Below are positions 8,523-17,124 of a stretch of DNA of 64,000 bases, piece by piece. Every line of letters starts with the position of its first letter. The stretch's first letter is position 1. The DNA comes from Aminobacter ciceronei. Lineage in GTDB: Bacteria > Pseudomonadota > Alphaproteobacteria > Rhizobiales > Rhizobiaceae. The stretch lies in the NCBI RefSeq assembly GCF_014138625.1, contig NZ_JACJHY010000002.1, forward strand, positions 298,743 to 362,742. Direction: 5' to 3'. The position numbers and the translations under genes are program-made. The notes under the pieces were generated by a model that saw nothing but the letters and a program-made list of their open reading frames with translations, searched no databases and was not told where the DNA came from.

Positions 8523-10874
8523 ATGGGAATCGAAGGCATCGGCGCGCGGGTTGCGCGCAAGGAAGACAAGAGATTCATCACAGGCGCCGGACGTTATGTC
8601 GACGACATGGTCGTGCCGGGCATGAAACACGCGGCATTCGTGCGCAGCCCGCACGCCCATGCCGACATCAAGAAGATCGACACCAAAAAGGCCGAGGCGA
8701 TGCCGGGTGTCATCGGCGTGCTGACCGGCAAGCAGCTCAAGGCCGACGGCATCGGCAACCTGATCTGTGGTTGGATGATCCATTCCAAAGATGGTTCGCC
8801 GATGAAGATGGGTGCGTGGTCGCCGCTGGCGGTCGACCGGGTGCGCTATGTCGGTGATGCCGTCGTGGTGGTGGTGGCCGACACCAAGGGCCAGGCGCGC
8901 GACGCCGCCGAAGCTGTCGAGATCACCTACAAGGAACGCAAATCGGTTGCCGATGCGGTCGATGCGCTCGCCAAGGGCGCGCCGCAGCTTCATCCCGAAG
9001 CCGACGGCAACCTGATCTTCGACTGGGGCATCGGCGACGAAGCTGCGACCGACGCCGCCCTCAAGTCGGCTGCCCACATCACCCGGCTCAACATCGTCAA
9101 CAACCGGCTGGTTCCGAATGCGATGGAGCCGCGCGCGGCCCTTGGCCACTACGACAAGGCCGAGGATCACTACACCTGCTGGACGACCTCGCAGAACCCG
9201 CATGTCGCCCGACTGGTAATGAGCGCGTTCTACAACGTCGCGCCGGAAAACAAGCTGCGTGTCATCGCACCCGACGTCGGCGGCGGCTTCGGCTCGAAGA
9301 TCTACATCTATCCCGAGGAAATCGTCTGCCTGTGGGCCTCGAAGCGGACCGGCGTGCCGGTCAAGTGGGTGGCCGATCGCACCGAGAGTTTCCTCACCGA
9401 CGCCCATGGCCGCGACCATCACACCACTGTCGAGATGGGTTTCGACAAGAACAACAGGATCGTTGGGCTGAAAGTCGACACGGTCGCCAATCTCGGCGCC
9501 TACATGTCGCTATTTTCCTCGGCGACGCCGACCTATCTCTACGCCACGCTGCTGTCGGGCCAGTACAACATCCCGGCGATCTACGGCAATGTGCGCACCG
9601 TCTATACCAACACCGCACCGGTCGATGCCTATCGCGGGGCAGGCCGGCCTGAAGCCACCTTCGTGCTCGAGCGCACCATGGAGATTGCCGCGCGCGAGCT
9701 CGGCGTGTCGCCGGCCGAACTCAGGCGAACCAACTTCATCACCCAGTTCCCGCACCAGACGCCCGTCATCATGTGCTACGACGCCGGCAATTATGGCGCC
9801 TCGCTCGACGCTGCGATGAAGCAGGCCGACTATGCCGGCTTTGCCAAGCGCAAGGCTGCGGCGGCCAAGAAAGGCAAGCTGCGCGGCATCGGCATGAGCT
9901 GCTACATCGAGGCCTGCGGCATTGCGCCGTCGGCGGCGGTGGGGTCGCTCGGCGCAGGTGTCGGCCTGTGGGAATCCGCCGAGGTGCGGGTCAATGCCGT
10001 CGGGACCATCGAGGTTCTGACCGGCTCGCACAGCCACGGCCAGGGCCATGAGACGACCTTCGCCCAGCTCGTCAACTCACGCTTCGGCGTGCCGCTCGAC
10101 AGTGTCTCCATCGTCCATGGCGACACTGACAAGGTGCAGATGGGCATGGGCACCTATGGCTCGCGCTCGGGCGCAGTCGGCATGTCGGCGATCGTCAAGG
10201 CGCTCGACAAGGTCGAGGCCAAGGCCAAGAAGATCGCAGCACATCTGCTCGAGGCCGACGAGGGTGACATCGTCATCGAGAACGGCCAGCTCAAGGTCGC
10301 CGGCACCGACAAGAATGTGCCGTGGTTCCAGATGGCGCTTGCCGCCTATACCGCACACAACCTGCCGCAAGGCATGGAGCCCGGCCTGAAGGAGACGGCA
10401 TTCTACGATCCGTCGAACTTCACCTTCCCGGCCGGCTGCTACATCTGCGAGGTCGAGATCGATCCCGAGACCGGCAAGACCGATATCGTCCAGTTCGTCG
10501 CTGCCGACGATTTCGGCAACATCATCAATCCGATGATCGTCGAAGGGCAGGTGCATGGCGGCATCGCCCAGGGCGTCGGCCAGGCGCTGCTGGAAGGCGC
10601 TGTCTATGACGCCAGCGGCCAGCTTCTGACGGCAAGCTACATGGACTACACCATGCCGCGTGCCGACGATCTGCCGTCGTTCCAGATATCGACGTCGAAC
10701 ACGCCCTGTCCGAGCAATCCGCTCGGCATCAAGGGCTGCGGCGAGGCCGGCGCCATCGGTTCGCCGCCGGCGGTCATCAACGCCATCACCGATGCGCTCG
10801 GCCACGACAACCTGACCATGCCGGCGACGCCGGGCAAGGTCTGGGCCGCATTGCGCGCCGGCACGAAGCACTGA
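8523..10874 (+). CDS. coxL: CO-dehydrogenase-like (form II) molybdopterin large subunit
   Basis: The 783-residue catalytic subunit starts at 8523, after GGGAGGA. It contains GGGFGSK in the cofactor-binding region, the active-site loop AYRGAGR at residues 369-375 and a C-terminal GCGEAGAIG with the expected catalytic Glu at about 741. True aerobic CO dehydrogenases (form I) have AYxCSFR with a Cys ligand for copper; AYRGAGR marks form II, whose natural substrate is generally uncertain. It is therefore safer to call it a xanthine-oxidase-family hydroxylase of unknown substrate. It is co-transcribed with coxS (103 bp gap) and coxM (12 bp gap). Confidence 0.92.
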   Translation: MGIEGIGARVARKEDKRFITGAGRYVDDMVVPGMKHAAFVRSPHAHADIKKIDTKKAEAMPGVIGVLTGKQLKADGIGNLICGWMIHSKDGSPMKMGAWSPLAVDRVRYVGDAVVVVVADTKGQARDAAEAVEITYKERKSVADAVDALAKGAPQLHPEADGNLIFDWGIGDEAATDAALKSAAHITRLNIVNNRLVPNAMEPRAALGHYDKAEDHYTCWTTSQNPHVARLVMSAFYNVAPENKLRVIAPDVGGGFGSKIYIYPEEIVCLWASKRTGVPVKWVADRTESFLTDAHGRDHHTTVEMGFDKNNRIVGLKVDTVANLGAYMSLFSSATPTYLYATLLSGQYNIPAIYGNVRTVYTNTAPVDAYRGAGRPEATFVLERTMEIAARELGVSPAELRRTNFITQFPHQTPVIMCYDAGNYGASLDAAMKQADYAGFAKRKAAAAKKGKLRGIGMSCYIEACGIAPSAAVGSLGAGVGLWESAEVRVNAVGTIEVLTGSHSHGQGHETTFAQLVNSRFGVPLDSVSIVHGDTDKVQMGMGTYGSRSGAVGMSAIVKALDKVEAKAKKIAAHLLEADEGDIVIENGQLKVAGTDKNVPWFQMALAAYTAHNLPQGMEPGLKETAFYDPSNFTFPAGCYICEVEIDPETGKTDIVQFVAADDFGNIINPMIVEGQVHGGIAQGVGQALLEGAVYDASGQLLTASYMDYTMPRADDLPSFQISTSNTPCPSNPLGIKGCGEAGAIGSPPAVINAITDALGHDNLTMPATPGKVWAALRAGTKH

Positions 10875-10886
10875 GGAGGACGCACC

Positions 10887-11684
10887 ATGTATTCCGTCAA
10901 CTATCATCGCGCCACCTCGGTCGCGGACGCCGCCAAGAAGATCAAGAGCGGTGACGCCAAATATCTCGCCGGCGGCATGACGCTGATCCCGGCGATGAAG
11001 ACACGGCTCGCAGCCCCCTCGGACTTGGTCGACCTGAACCACATCGCCGACCTCAAGGGCATCAAGGTCTCGGGCAAGAACGTCACCATCGGTGCGGCGA
11101 CGACGCATTTCGACGTCGCCAATGACGAGAAGCTGAAAAAGGTCTGCCCGGCCTTGTCGCATCTCGCCAGCCACATCGGCGATCCCGCCGTCCGGCATCG
11201 CGGCACCATCGGCGGGTCGGTCGCCAACAACGATCCGGCGGCCGACTACCCCTCGGCGCTGCTGGCGCTGGGCGCGACCATCGTCACCAACAAGCGCCAG
11301 ATCGCCGCCGACAAATTCTTCAAGGGCCTGTTCGAAACAGCGCTCAAGGACGACGAGATCGTCACCGCCGTCACCTTCACCGCGCCGGCCAGGTCGGGCT
11401 ACGCCAAGTTCCCGAACCCGGCGTCGCGTTATGCCATGACCGGCGTGTTCGTAACCAAGGGCAAGGATGGCGTGCGTGCGGCAGTCACCGGGGCAGGCGA
11501 CGATGGCGTGTTCCGCTCCAAGGAGATCGAGGCGGCGCTGACCAGGAAGTTCGAGGCATCGGCGCTGGAGGGGGTGACGGTTCCGTCAGGCAGCCTGATG
11601 GGTGACATCCATGCCACACCGGAGTATCGCGCCAACCTGGTGGTGGTGATGGCCAAACGTGCGGTCATGGCCGCCAACGCCTGA
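10887..11684 (+). CDS. coxM: CO-dehydrogenase-like FAD-binding medium subunit
   Basis: A 265-residue protein starting 12 bp after coxL with GAGGAGG upstream. It has the FAD pyrophosphate-binding motif [11 protein letters not shown] at about residues 32-42 and the second FAD motif [16 protein letters not shown] near residues 108-123, then the CODH C-terminal domain. It passes electrons from the iron-sulfur subunit to quinone or another acceptor. The length is slightly short of the usual 280-290 but the domains are complete. A strong terminator follows at 11711. Confidence 0.92.
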   Translation: MYSVNYHRATSVADAAKKIKSGDAKYLAGGMTLIPAMKTRLAAPSDLVDLNHIADLKGIKVSGKNVTIGAATTHFDVANDEKLKKVCPALSHLASHIGDPAVRHRGTIGGSVANNDPAADYPSALLALGATIVTNKRQIAADKFFKGLFETALKDDEIVTAVTFTAPARSGYAKFPNPASRYAMTGVFVTKGKDGVRAAVTGAGDDGVFRSKEIEAALTRKFEASALEGVTVPSGSLMGDIHATPEYRANLVVVMAKRAVMAANA

Positions 11685-11710
11685 GGGCCAGCAAACGCAA
11701 AAAATGCCGA

Positions 11711-11732
11711 GAGGGGCCTCCGGGCCCCTTTT
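11711..11732 (+). terminator. Rho-independent terminator after coxM
   Basis: A GC-rich hairpin with six paired bases (GGGGCC at 11713-11718 and GGCCCC at 11723-11728), an extra A-T pair, the tetraloop TCCG and a run of four T at 11729-11732. It lies 26 bp after the coxM stop and before the ribosome-binding site of the glyoxalase gene. Confidence 0.8.
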
Positions 11733-11754
11733 GACGTCAGAAAGGAAACACGAC

Positions 11755-12108
11755 ATGGCCGTTCGTCGCATCGTCGCCAATCTACACGCAGCGGAGCCCA
11801 GGGCGGCACAAGCATTCTACGGCGACCTGCTCGGGCTCGACATTCTCATGGATCACGGCTGGATCCTGACCTTCGGCACCGGCGGCACGATGACACCGCA
11901 GCTCGGCGTTGCCAGCGAAGGTGGGGCGGGTACGCCTGTACCGCTGCTTTCGATCGAGGTCGACAATGTCGATGAGCTCTATGACAGGGTGAAGGCCGCG
12001 CGCCTTGAGATCGTCTACGATCTTGCCGATGAGCCCTGGGGCGTCAGGCGGTTTTTTGTCCGCGACCCGTTCGGCAACATCGTCAACATCCTCGAACACC
12101 GGGCATAG
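11755..12108 (+). CDS. Glyoxalase/bleomycin-resistance (VOC) family protein
   Basis: The ATG at 11755 has AAAGGAAAC upstream, giving 117 residues; an upstream open stretch overlaps the coxM terminator and is not used. The protein has the paired beta-alpha-beta-beta-beta layout of the VOC fold: RIVANLHAAEPRAAQAFYGDLLGLDILMD at the start, LSIEVDNVDELYDRVKA in the middle and the typical close RRFFVRDPFGNIVNILEH. Members bind a metal and act as glyoxalases, dioxygenases or resistance proteins; the substrate here is unknown. Confidence 0.88.
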   Translation: MAVRRIVANLHAAEPRAAQAFYGDLLGLDILMDHGWILTFGTGGTMTPQLGVASEGGAGTPVPLLSIEVDNVDELYDRVKAARLEIVYDLADEPWGVRRFFVRDPFGNIVNILEHRA

Positions 12109-12216
12109 AACGAAAGTCTGCGATTTCCGGACAGACATCTTGCCGGTCAGGCCTTGGCATCGGTCGCGAAGGCGGCTTACATGCCGCCGGTCATCAGCAT
12201 CCTGGAGCATAGTGGA

Positions 12217-13359
12217 ATGGCGCGTCCGATTACCTCGATCGCCGATCTTCGAGCCATCGCCAAGCGCCGGGTGCCGCGCATGTTCTACGACTATTGCGAT
12301 TCCGGCTCTTGGACCGAGAGCACCTATCGCGAGAATGAGAGCGACTTCGTGCCGATCAAGCTGCGCCAGCGCGTTGCCGTCGACATGCGCGACCGTACGC
12401 TTGAAACGACGATGGCCGGCGAGACGGTGTCGATGCCGGTGGCGATCGCGCCGACCGGCCTAACCGGCATGCAGCATGCCGACGGTGAGATTCATGGCGC
12501 ACGCGCTGCAGAGAAGGCCGGCATTCCGTTCACGCTGTCGACGATGAGCATCTGCTCCATCGAAGACATCGCCGAAAATACGTCGAAGCCATTCTGGTTC
12601 CAGCTCTATGTGATGCGCGACCGCGAATTCGTCTCGAACCTGATCCGTCGCGCCAAGGCTGCCAGATGCTCGGCCCTGGTGCTGACGCTCGACCTGCAGA
12701 TTCTCGGCCAGCGCCACAAGGACATCGTCAACGGCCTGTCGACGCCGCCGCGCATGACGGTTGCCAACATCATCAATCTGGCGACCAAGCCGCGCTGGTG
12801 CCTCAACATGCTGCGCACCAACCGGCGCACCTTCCGCAATATCGCCGGTCACGCCAAGGGCGTCACCGATCTGCGGTCGCTGTCGTCATGGACCGCCGAA
12901 CAGTTCGACCCGGCGCTCAGTTGGGACGACGTGAAGTGGATCAAGGAGCAGTGGGGCGGCAAGCTGATCCTCAAGGGAATCCTCGATGCCGAAGACGCCG
13001 AGAAGGCCGTGGCAAGCGGCGCCGACGCGCTGATCGTCTCCAACCATGGCGGCCGCCAGCTCGACGGCGCGGTTTCCTCGATCTCGGCGCTGCCCGGCAT
13101 CGTCGACTCTGTCGGCGACCGCATCGAGGTGCTGATGGATGGCGGCATCCGCTCCGGCCAGGACGTGCTCAAGGCCGTGGCCCTTGGCGCCAAGGGCGTG
13201 TTCATCGGCCGCTCGTTCCTCTATGGCCTCGGCGCCGGCGGCGAGGCGGGCGTGACCGCGTGCCTCGACATTATCCGCAAGGAGCTCGATATCACCATGG
13301 CCTTCTGCGGCCTGCGCGACATCAAGGACGTCGACAGCCGTATCATCGTCCGGCGCTGA
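12217..13359 (+). CDS. FMN-dependent alpha-hydroxyacid (L-lactate type) dehydrogenase
   Basis: The chosen start at 12217 (MARPITSIADLRAIAKRRVP) gives 380 residues and has TGGAG about nine bases upstream; the frame stays open another 21 codons. The protein matches the LldD/glycolate oxidase family over its whole length: MFYDYCDSGSWTESTYREN, PVAIAPTGLTGMQHADGE, the catalytic His in SNHGGRQLDG, the FMN-binding Lys in LILKGI and the phosphate site DGGIRSGQDVLKA. It would oxidise L-lactate or a related 2-hydroxyacid and pass electrons to the membrane chain. The 108-bp gap before it shows no clear promoter. Confidence 0.88.
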   Translation: MARPITSIADLRAIAKRRVPRMFYDYCDSGSWTESTYRENESDFVPIKLRQRVAVDMRDRTLETTMAGETVSMPVAIAPTGLTGMQHADGEIHGARAAEKAGIPFTLSTMSICSIEDIAENTSKPFWFQLYVMRDREFVSNLIRRAKAARCSALVLTLDLQILGQRHKDIVNGLSTPPRMTVANIINLATKPRWCLNMLRTNRRTFRNIAGHAKGVTDLRSLSSWTAEQFDPALSWDDVKWIKEQWGGKLILKGILDAEDAEKAVASGADALIVSNHGGRQLDGAVSSISALPGIVDSVGDRIEVLMDGGIRSGQDVLKAVALGAKGVFIGRSFLYGLGAGGEAGVTACLDIIRKELDITMAFCGLRDIKDVDSRIIVRR

Positions 13360-13386
13360 GGGTTCGGCTGGGCTGGCGGCGACGCG

Positions 13387-13806
13387 ATGAAGCAGCTTTT
13401 GCGACGCGCTGGTGCGATGAGTTCGAGCGCCAAGCGCGGCGTCTATTTCGCGCTCGGTCTGCTGATGCTGGCGCTCGGCATTGTCGGCGCCTTCTTGCCC
13501 GTCATGCCGACCACGATCTTCATTATCCTGGCTGCCTGGTGCTTTGGTCGCTCGTCGCCGCGCTTCGAGGGATGGCTGCTCGGCCATGCGACTTTCGGCC
13601 CGCCCTTACGCGCCTGGCGCGAACAGGGTGCCATCCCGCGCCGGGCCAAGATCATGGCCTGGACAGGCATGGCCCTCGGCTACGGCCTGTTCTGGTTGAG
13701 CAAGCCTGGTCCGTGGGTGGCGGTCGGCGTGTCACTGATCTTTGTCGCAGGCGCCGTTTATGTCGGCACGCGGCCCGAGCCCAAACCAAGCCAAGCGGAC
13801 GGCTGA
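13387..13806 (+). CDS. DUF454 (YbaN-like) inner-membrane protein
   Basis: The 139-residue protein starts 27 bp after the dehydrogenase gene. It shows the family pattern of two N-terminal hydrophobic stretches, the motif GIVGAFLPVMPTTIFIILAAWCFGRSSPRFEGWLL (here quoted across residues about 31-65 in parts: GAFLPVMPTT and CFGRSSPRFE), and then a third and fourth hydrophobic segment. DUF454 proteins are small inner-membrane proteins of unknown role. It is the last complete chromosomal gene before the island junction. Confidence 0.88.
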   Translation: MKQLLRRAGAMSSSAKRGVYFALGLLMLALGIVGAFLPVMPTTIFIILAAWCFGRSSPRFEGWLLGHATFGPPLRAWREQGAIPRRAKIMAWTGMALGYGLFWLSKPGPWVAVGVSLIFVAGAVYVGTRPEPKPSQADG

Positions 13807-13929
13807 CGTCCGAGGCTGTCGCGCCGCCTTTTGGGCGGGACCGGTCGGATTTGGCCTTCCGTGCCTTGTTGTGGTAGGGAGCGGCCTTATCTAGAGGGCG
13901 ATTGCCGCCCCACATACATTCGAGACCTT

Positions 13930-14001
13930 ATGACCAAGCTCTACGCCGACGGCACGAAAATCGTCGCCGTCGCACCGATGATGGATGGGGAAGATAGGTA
14001 A
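13930..14001 (+). pseudogene. dusA: 5' end of dusA (tRNA-dihydrouridine synthase), cut by island insertion
   Basis: An ATG at 13930 opens 23 codons reading MTKLYADGTKIVAVAPMMDG then EDR and a stop. The segment KIVAVAPMMD is the first FMN-binding strand of DusA, which normally continues WTDRHCR. Homology stops directly after ATGATGGAT, at about 13989. DusA reduces uridine in the D-loop of tRNA. The 5' end of dusA is a well known target for tyrosine integrases of proteobacterial prophages and integrative elements, and everything to the right has accessory character. The remainder of dusA is not in this window. Confidence 0.75.
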
Positions 14002-14044
14002 GTAATATCAATTGGTTACGAGTGTTCGTGTGCAAAAATTGCAC
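13975..14044. other. Candidate attL of a dusA-integrated island
   Basis: The match to dusA ends within GCACCGATGATGGAT (13975-13989). Beyond it the sequence becomes AT-richer, and a 15-bp perfect palindrome of the form GTGCAA-AAA-TTGCAC lies at 14030-14044, suitable for an integrase or accessory protein. No integrase gene is present at this end, so it would be expected at the far right end of the element. The exact crossover cannot be fixed without the other junction. Confidence 0.55.
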
Positions 14045-14403
14045 GCGAAAGTTCTGCTTCTCTTCTTTTTTCGTTCCCACGAGGGACCCGCCGACAGCCC
14101 TTTTCGGGCGCACTTCTGCCGAAGGCTGTGACCGCTCCAACGCGGATGTCCGCCGTGATATCCGTTCCTATTTATCTGCCGCGGCGTCCAGTTTGCCTAG
14201 GGAAACTGGATTCGAGCCAGGATCAACGGAGACAGAATTTCCGGTCAAATGCTCGAATGAATTGACCGGCACTGTTGTGCTGCGGCGCATCCCCCGGCGA
14301 AGTTTCGAAGAAACAATGAAACTAGCAACGGCGAATCCCAAGACATATCAATCTGAGCGGATCGTACTTGCATCGAGCAAGTACCGTCCGCTGGACCGCC
14401 GCC
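14002..14403. other. Island left-end region without a supported gene
   Basis: Short open frames exist on both strands but none has recognisable content or a good start. The stretch holds the 14030-14044 palindrome and an inverted repeat CCGGTCAA (14241-14248) / TTGACCGG (14272-14279) that can form a hairpin. Base composition is lower in GC than the flanking chromosome, as expected for the end of an imported element. Confidence 0.5.
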
Positions 14404-14940
14404 CTAGCTGGTCGCTTGGGGCGGTGCTTCATTTTGCCAGCCGGCTAGCTCTGGTAGGTCATTAAGCCAGCTTTTCTCTGCCATCGAGGCATCACCGGTC
14501 TGCGGTGCAGCCTCTATGGCGTTTTGCATGAGCCAGTCCATCCACTTCCGATAGGCAGCCGGGTCCAGTTGGGGCGGCAGCACCTTGGCCTTGGCCAGCA
14601 TGCGTTTGCGGAAACTGACTTGCCTGCGAAGTTTCGTCGTCGTGAACTTGATCGCCTTGCCTTGGTATTCAATCGTCCAGCGCCCATCCCCATGCCTGGC
14701 GAGCCTATCAATGGCGAAACCGGCATCGACCGGCCTGTCCCGCCAGGGAAGCTCGATGGCATTCTTCCTCAGGTCGATAGCCCATCGCCGGTAGTTGGCC
14801 CCGGCACGCTGGGGGGCAGCACACCAGCCTGTTCGAGTATCTTCTTTCGGAAGGTAGGCTGCTTCTTGATCTGGCCCGTCGTCAGTTCGATGCGATGCCC
14901 ACGGAATTCGACGTGCCACCGAATCCTCCCGTTCGGCTGA
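14404..14940 (-). pseudogene. Fragment of a gene with a duplicated domain, frameshifted
   Basis: Two copies of one roughly 60-residue unit can be read. Copy 2 (intact frame) has DGRWTIEYQGKAIKF, LRRQVSFRKRMLAKAKVLPP and YRKWMDWLMQNAIE. Copy 1 reads GRIRWHVEFRGHRIEL, IKKQPTFRKKILEQAGVLPP and then, only after a one-base frame change at the C run 14799-14802, ANYRRWAIDLRKNAIELPW. The shared pattern is F-R-K, V-L-P-P and W-hydrophobic-N-A-I-E. The N-terminal part of the gene is missing because homology is cut at about 14940, where a response-regulator gene fragment begins. It resembles the C-terminal part of mobile-element primase/helicase-like proteins, but I am not sure. Confidence 0.5.
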
Positions 14941-15540
14941 TCTGGTTGTCGATGGTGCGATCAAACACCTGTGCCGCCCGGCCAGAGGTCAGATCGAGTA
15001 GTTGATCGCGGCTGAGCACGAAGCGTGGGCGGGCCAGAAACACCGTCAGAAGGCGGAATTCGGATGTGGTCAGCGCGACTTCGGCACCTTCGGTATCGAT
15101 CAGTCGCCGGTCGGTATCCAGAACCCATCGGTCGAACGCCAGCCTGTGCCCGGCAATGTTGCCGCCCGGCATCCGCGCCCGTTCGGACCGCCGCAGGATT
15201 GCCTTGATCCGGGCCAGGAGCTCGCGCGGATTGAATGGTTTCGGCAGATAGTCATCGGCCCCAACCTCAAGTCCAACGATGCGGTCGGTATCATCCCCAG
15301 TGCGGTCAGCATCAGGATCGGTATGCCACCCTGGGCGCGTAAACGGCGGCAGACCGACAGGCCGTCTTCGCCCGGCATCATCACATCCAGCACGATCAGA
15401 TCGAACTGCCCCACCTTCAACAGGGCATTTGCCGCGTCCGTCGCACGCATACCGTTCTTTTCCAGATACTTCGCCAAGGCATCGCGGATCTCGCGGTGGT
15501 CATCGACGATCAGGATATGGGGCGAACCGGTCATCATCAT
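14933..15540 (-). pseudogene. OmpR-family response regulator, frameshifted and truncated
   Basis: The receiver domain is clear: ILIVDDHREIRDALAKYL with the acidic pair, phosphoacceptor Asp in LIVLDVMMPGEDGLSV, and LMLTAL. Near 15290 the frame breaks at a run of G; the next frame continues GDDTDRIVGLEVGADDYLPKPFNPRELLARI and a winged-helix domain ending RTIDNQISR. At 14933 the homology stops and the duplicated-domain fragment starts, so about 25-30 C-terminal residues, including part of the DNA-binding wing, are lost. No sensor kinase is adjacent. It was divergent from the EF-hand gene and may have regulated it through the palindrome at 15592. Confidence 0.75.
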
Positions 15541-15591
15541 ATCTCCCGCACCTGACCCTAGCCAATCCTGGGGGTTACGCGGGCGGAAGAT

Positions 15592-15626
15592 TGTCGCAAA
15601 CCTTCACCGGAACGGTGTTTGCGACA
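15592..15626. promoter_or_regulatory. Perfect 10-bp inverted repeat between response regulator and EF-hand gene
   Basis: TGTCGCAAAC (15592-15601) and GTTTGCGACA (15617-15626) are exact reverse complements separated by 15 bp, and the spacer itself contains CACCG...CGGTG. It lies in the 178-bp divergent promoter region, 52 bp from the regulator start and 93 bp from the EF-hand start. It is a good candidate operator; a transcribed hairpin is the alternative. Confidence 0.6.
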
Positions 15627-15718
15627 GTTTGATACAAATGGCCGACCCGCCTGACAAACCTGTGGGACACCTGCACCCCAGATTGAACTCATCGCAGATC
15701 AATTCAGGAGTGATGATC

Positions 15719-16255
15719 ATGAAACGTTCAACGAAGCTGACCCTCTCAATCGTTGCCGCCCTTGGTCTTGCGGCGGTTGCAGTGCCCGTCATTGCCCAGC
15801 AGGCGCAGATGCAGCATGGCGGTATGATGGGCGATGGCATGGGTATGATGCGTGGGCACGGCGGCATGCGGGATGCCGGCCATCACGGCATGATGGGCGG
15901 CGGTATGGGCATGATGATGGGTGGGCACCAGAGCTATGCCATGGCCGCCTTTGATACCAACAAGGACGGTACGCTCAGCCCCGAAGAACTGACGGCAGGC
16001 GCTCAGTCAGAACTCAAGACCGCTGACACCGATGCCAATGGCAAGCTGTCGTTGGAGGAATTCGCGGTGATGCATGCGGCCCACACCCGGCCGATGACGG
16101 TGCGCGCCTTCCAGATTCACGACGCCGATGGTGATGCGCAAGTGACCGAGGCTGAAATGGCGGCCATGGCTGAAATGATGCAGAGCCACATGGCCGGGCA
16201 ACAAGGCGGAATGCCGGGAACGGGCAAAGGCATGATGAACAAGAACCTGACATGA
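15719..16255 (+). CDS. Exported Met/His-rich EF-hand protein
   Basis: The start at 15719 is preferred over 15713 because AGGAG ends eight bases upstream of it. The 178-residue protein has a Sec signal peptide (residues 1-26, ending VIAQQ), a Met/Gly/His-rich stretch at 31-72 suited to Cu(I)/Ag(I) or other soft metals, then three EF-hand loops: D79-E90 (DTNKDGTLSPEE), D103-E114 (DTDANGKLSLEE) and a weaker D135-E146 (DADGDAQVTEAE), and a Gln/Gly/Met-rich tail. Such proteins are common in copper-resistance clusters. It is the only intact gene in this 2.5-kb scar zone. Confidence 0.82.
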   Translation: MKRSTKLTLSIVAALGLAAVAVPVIAQQAQMQHGGMMGDGMGMMRGHGGMRDAGHHGMMGGGMGMMMGGHQSYAMAAFDTNKDGTLSPEELTAGAQSELKTADTDANGKLSLEEFAVMHAAHTRPMTVRAFQIHDADGDAQVTEAEMAAMAEMMQSHMAGQQGGMPGTGKGMMNKNLT

Positions 16256-16309
16256 GTGCTGCTGCCCCCGCCGCTATGACGCAGGTCTGTTGTCGGGGGC
16301 AGAACCATC

Positions 16310-16427
16310 ATGATGAACGACTACGGTATGGGCTTGGGGATGGGGTTCGGCTGGCTTGGGACGAATCGTCATTCTGGTTCTTGTGGGTCTAACAATCGCC
16401 GCCCTGATTAAGTATTTACGAAAATGA
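16310..16427 (+). pseudogene. Small Gly/Met-rich one-helix membrane protein, frameshifted
   Basis: The frame opens MMNDYGMGLGMGFGWLG. If one G of the GGG at 16358-16360 is dropped, it continues RIVILVLVGLTIAALIKYLRK and stops at 16427, making a 38-residue single-span protein. Such proteins (aromatic/Gly/Met N-terminus, one helix, basic tail) accompany metal-efflux genes. As written, the frame runs on into non-membrane sequence, so the gene is broken or misread here. Confidence 0.5.
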
Positions 16428-16445
16428 CCTACGGGAGAAATCGCC

Positions 16446-16831
16446 ATGAATTATACGTTCAATCGGTTGGTAACCGGGGCGAACTTTGACGAGGTCGACG
16501 CCCGCACCCGGAAAGCGCTTGCGGACAAAGGCTTTGGCGTCCTGACCGAAATCGACGTCAAGGCGACTATGAAGAAGAAGCTCGACGTGGACATGCCACC
16601 CTATCGAATCCTTGGAGCCTGCAATCCTAAGATGGCGCATCAGGCCATCGGCATCGAGCCGCGCGTTGGCGCGATGCTGCCCTGCAATGTGATCCTGCGC
16701 GAGGTTGCAGGGGGGGCGAGGTCAGCGCGATTGACCCGGTGGCCTCGATGCAGGCGATCGATAATCCTGCACTGCATGCCGTCGCGGGTCAGGTACGCGA
16801 CCTGCTGGCCGAGGCGGTCGCGGCTATCTGA
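16446..16831 (+). pseudogene. DUF302 family protein, frameshifted
   Basis: The start MNYTFNRLVTGANFDEVDARTRKALADKGFGVLTEIDVKATMKKKL (first 20 residues decide the family) and PPYRILGACNPKMAHQAI, PRVGAMLPCNVILREVAGG are typical DUF302. At the run of seven G (16710-16716) the frame is lost; the neighbouring frame continues EVSAIDPVASMQAIDNPALHAVAGQVRDLLAEAVAAI to a stop at 16831, the normal family ending. Full length would be about 128 residues. DUF302 proteins are small, often found near metal or sulfur genes, function unknown. Confidence 0.75.
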
Positions 16832-17124
16832 CAGGCAGGCCCGCCGATCTCGGCGAGTAGCAACACGGCGGCAGCTGTCCGTTTCGAGCCCGAAATTCGG
16901 CCGCCGCCTCAACAAGGTGATGCGAGGCTCAAGACCGCCGGAGGTGTATTCCGGTACGCTGCTCATTGGATGGTGGCGTCCTCCGAAAAGCAGGGCAGGG
17001 ACGTCCAGAGTAGAACCCCGACAAGAAAGGTCCCCTGCGAAAGGCAGTTACGGCTGTGTTCTTCAATTCTGGCTTTAGTTATGCCCGCGGGCGCCGAGAC
17101 GGTCTCGGCACCTGCGGTCGCGTA
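16832..17124. other. Gap without a recognisable gene
   Basis: Frames in this stretch have no conserved motifs and no good starts. It separates the decayed DUF302 gene from the convergent YVTN gene. No clear terminator hairpin was seen. Confidence 0.5.

Noticed and set aside
8454..9422. Minus-strand frame of 322 codons opposite coxL
   Set aside because: High-GC antisense frame rich in Asp, Gly, Arg and His without any motif; coxL is unambiguous here.
8523..10874. True aerobic CO dehydrogenase (form I)
   Set aside because: The active-site loop is AYRGAGR without the copper-binding Cys of AYxCSFR, and the gene order is S-L-M, as in form II.
13930..14001. A real 23-residue peptide gene
   Set aside because: The sequence matches the beginning of DusA too well; it is explained as a truncated gene.
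14022..14465. Plus-strand frame of 147 codons at the island left end
   Set aside because: No ribosome-binding site, no recognisable motif, and it overlaps the end of the duplicated-domain remnant on the other strand.
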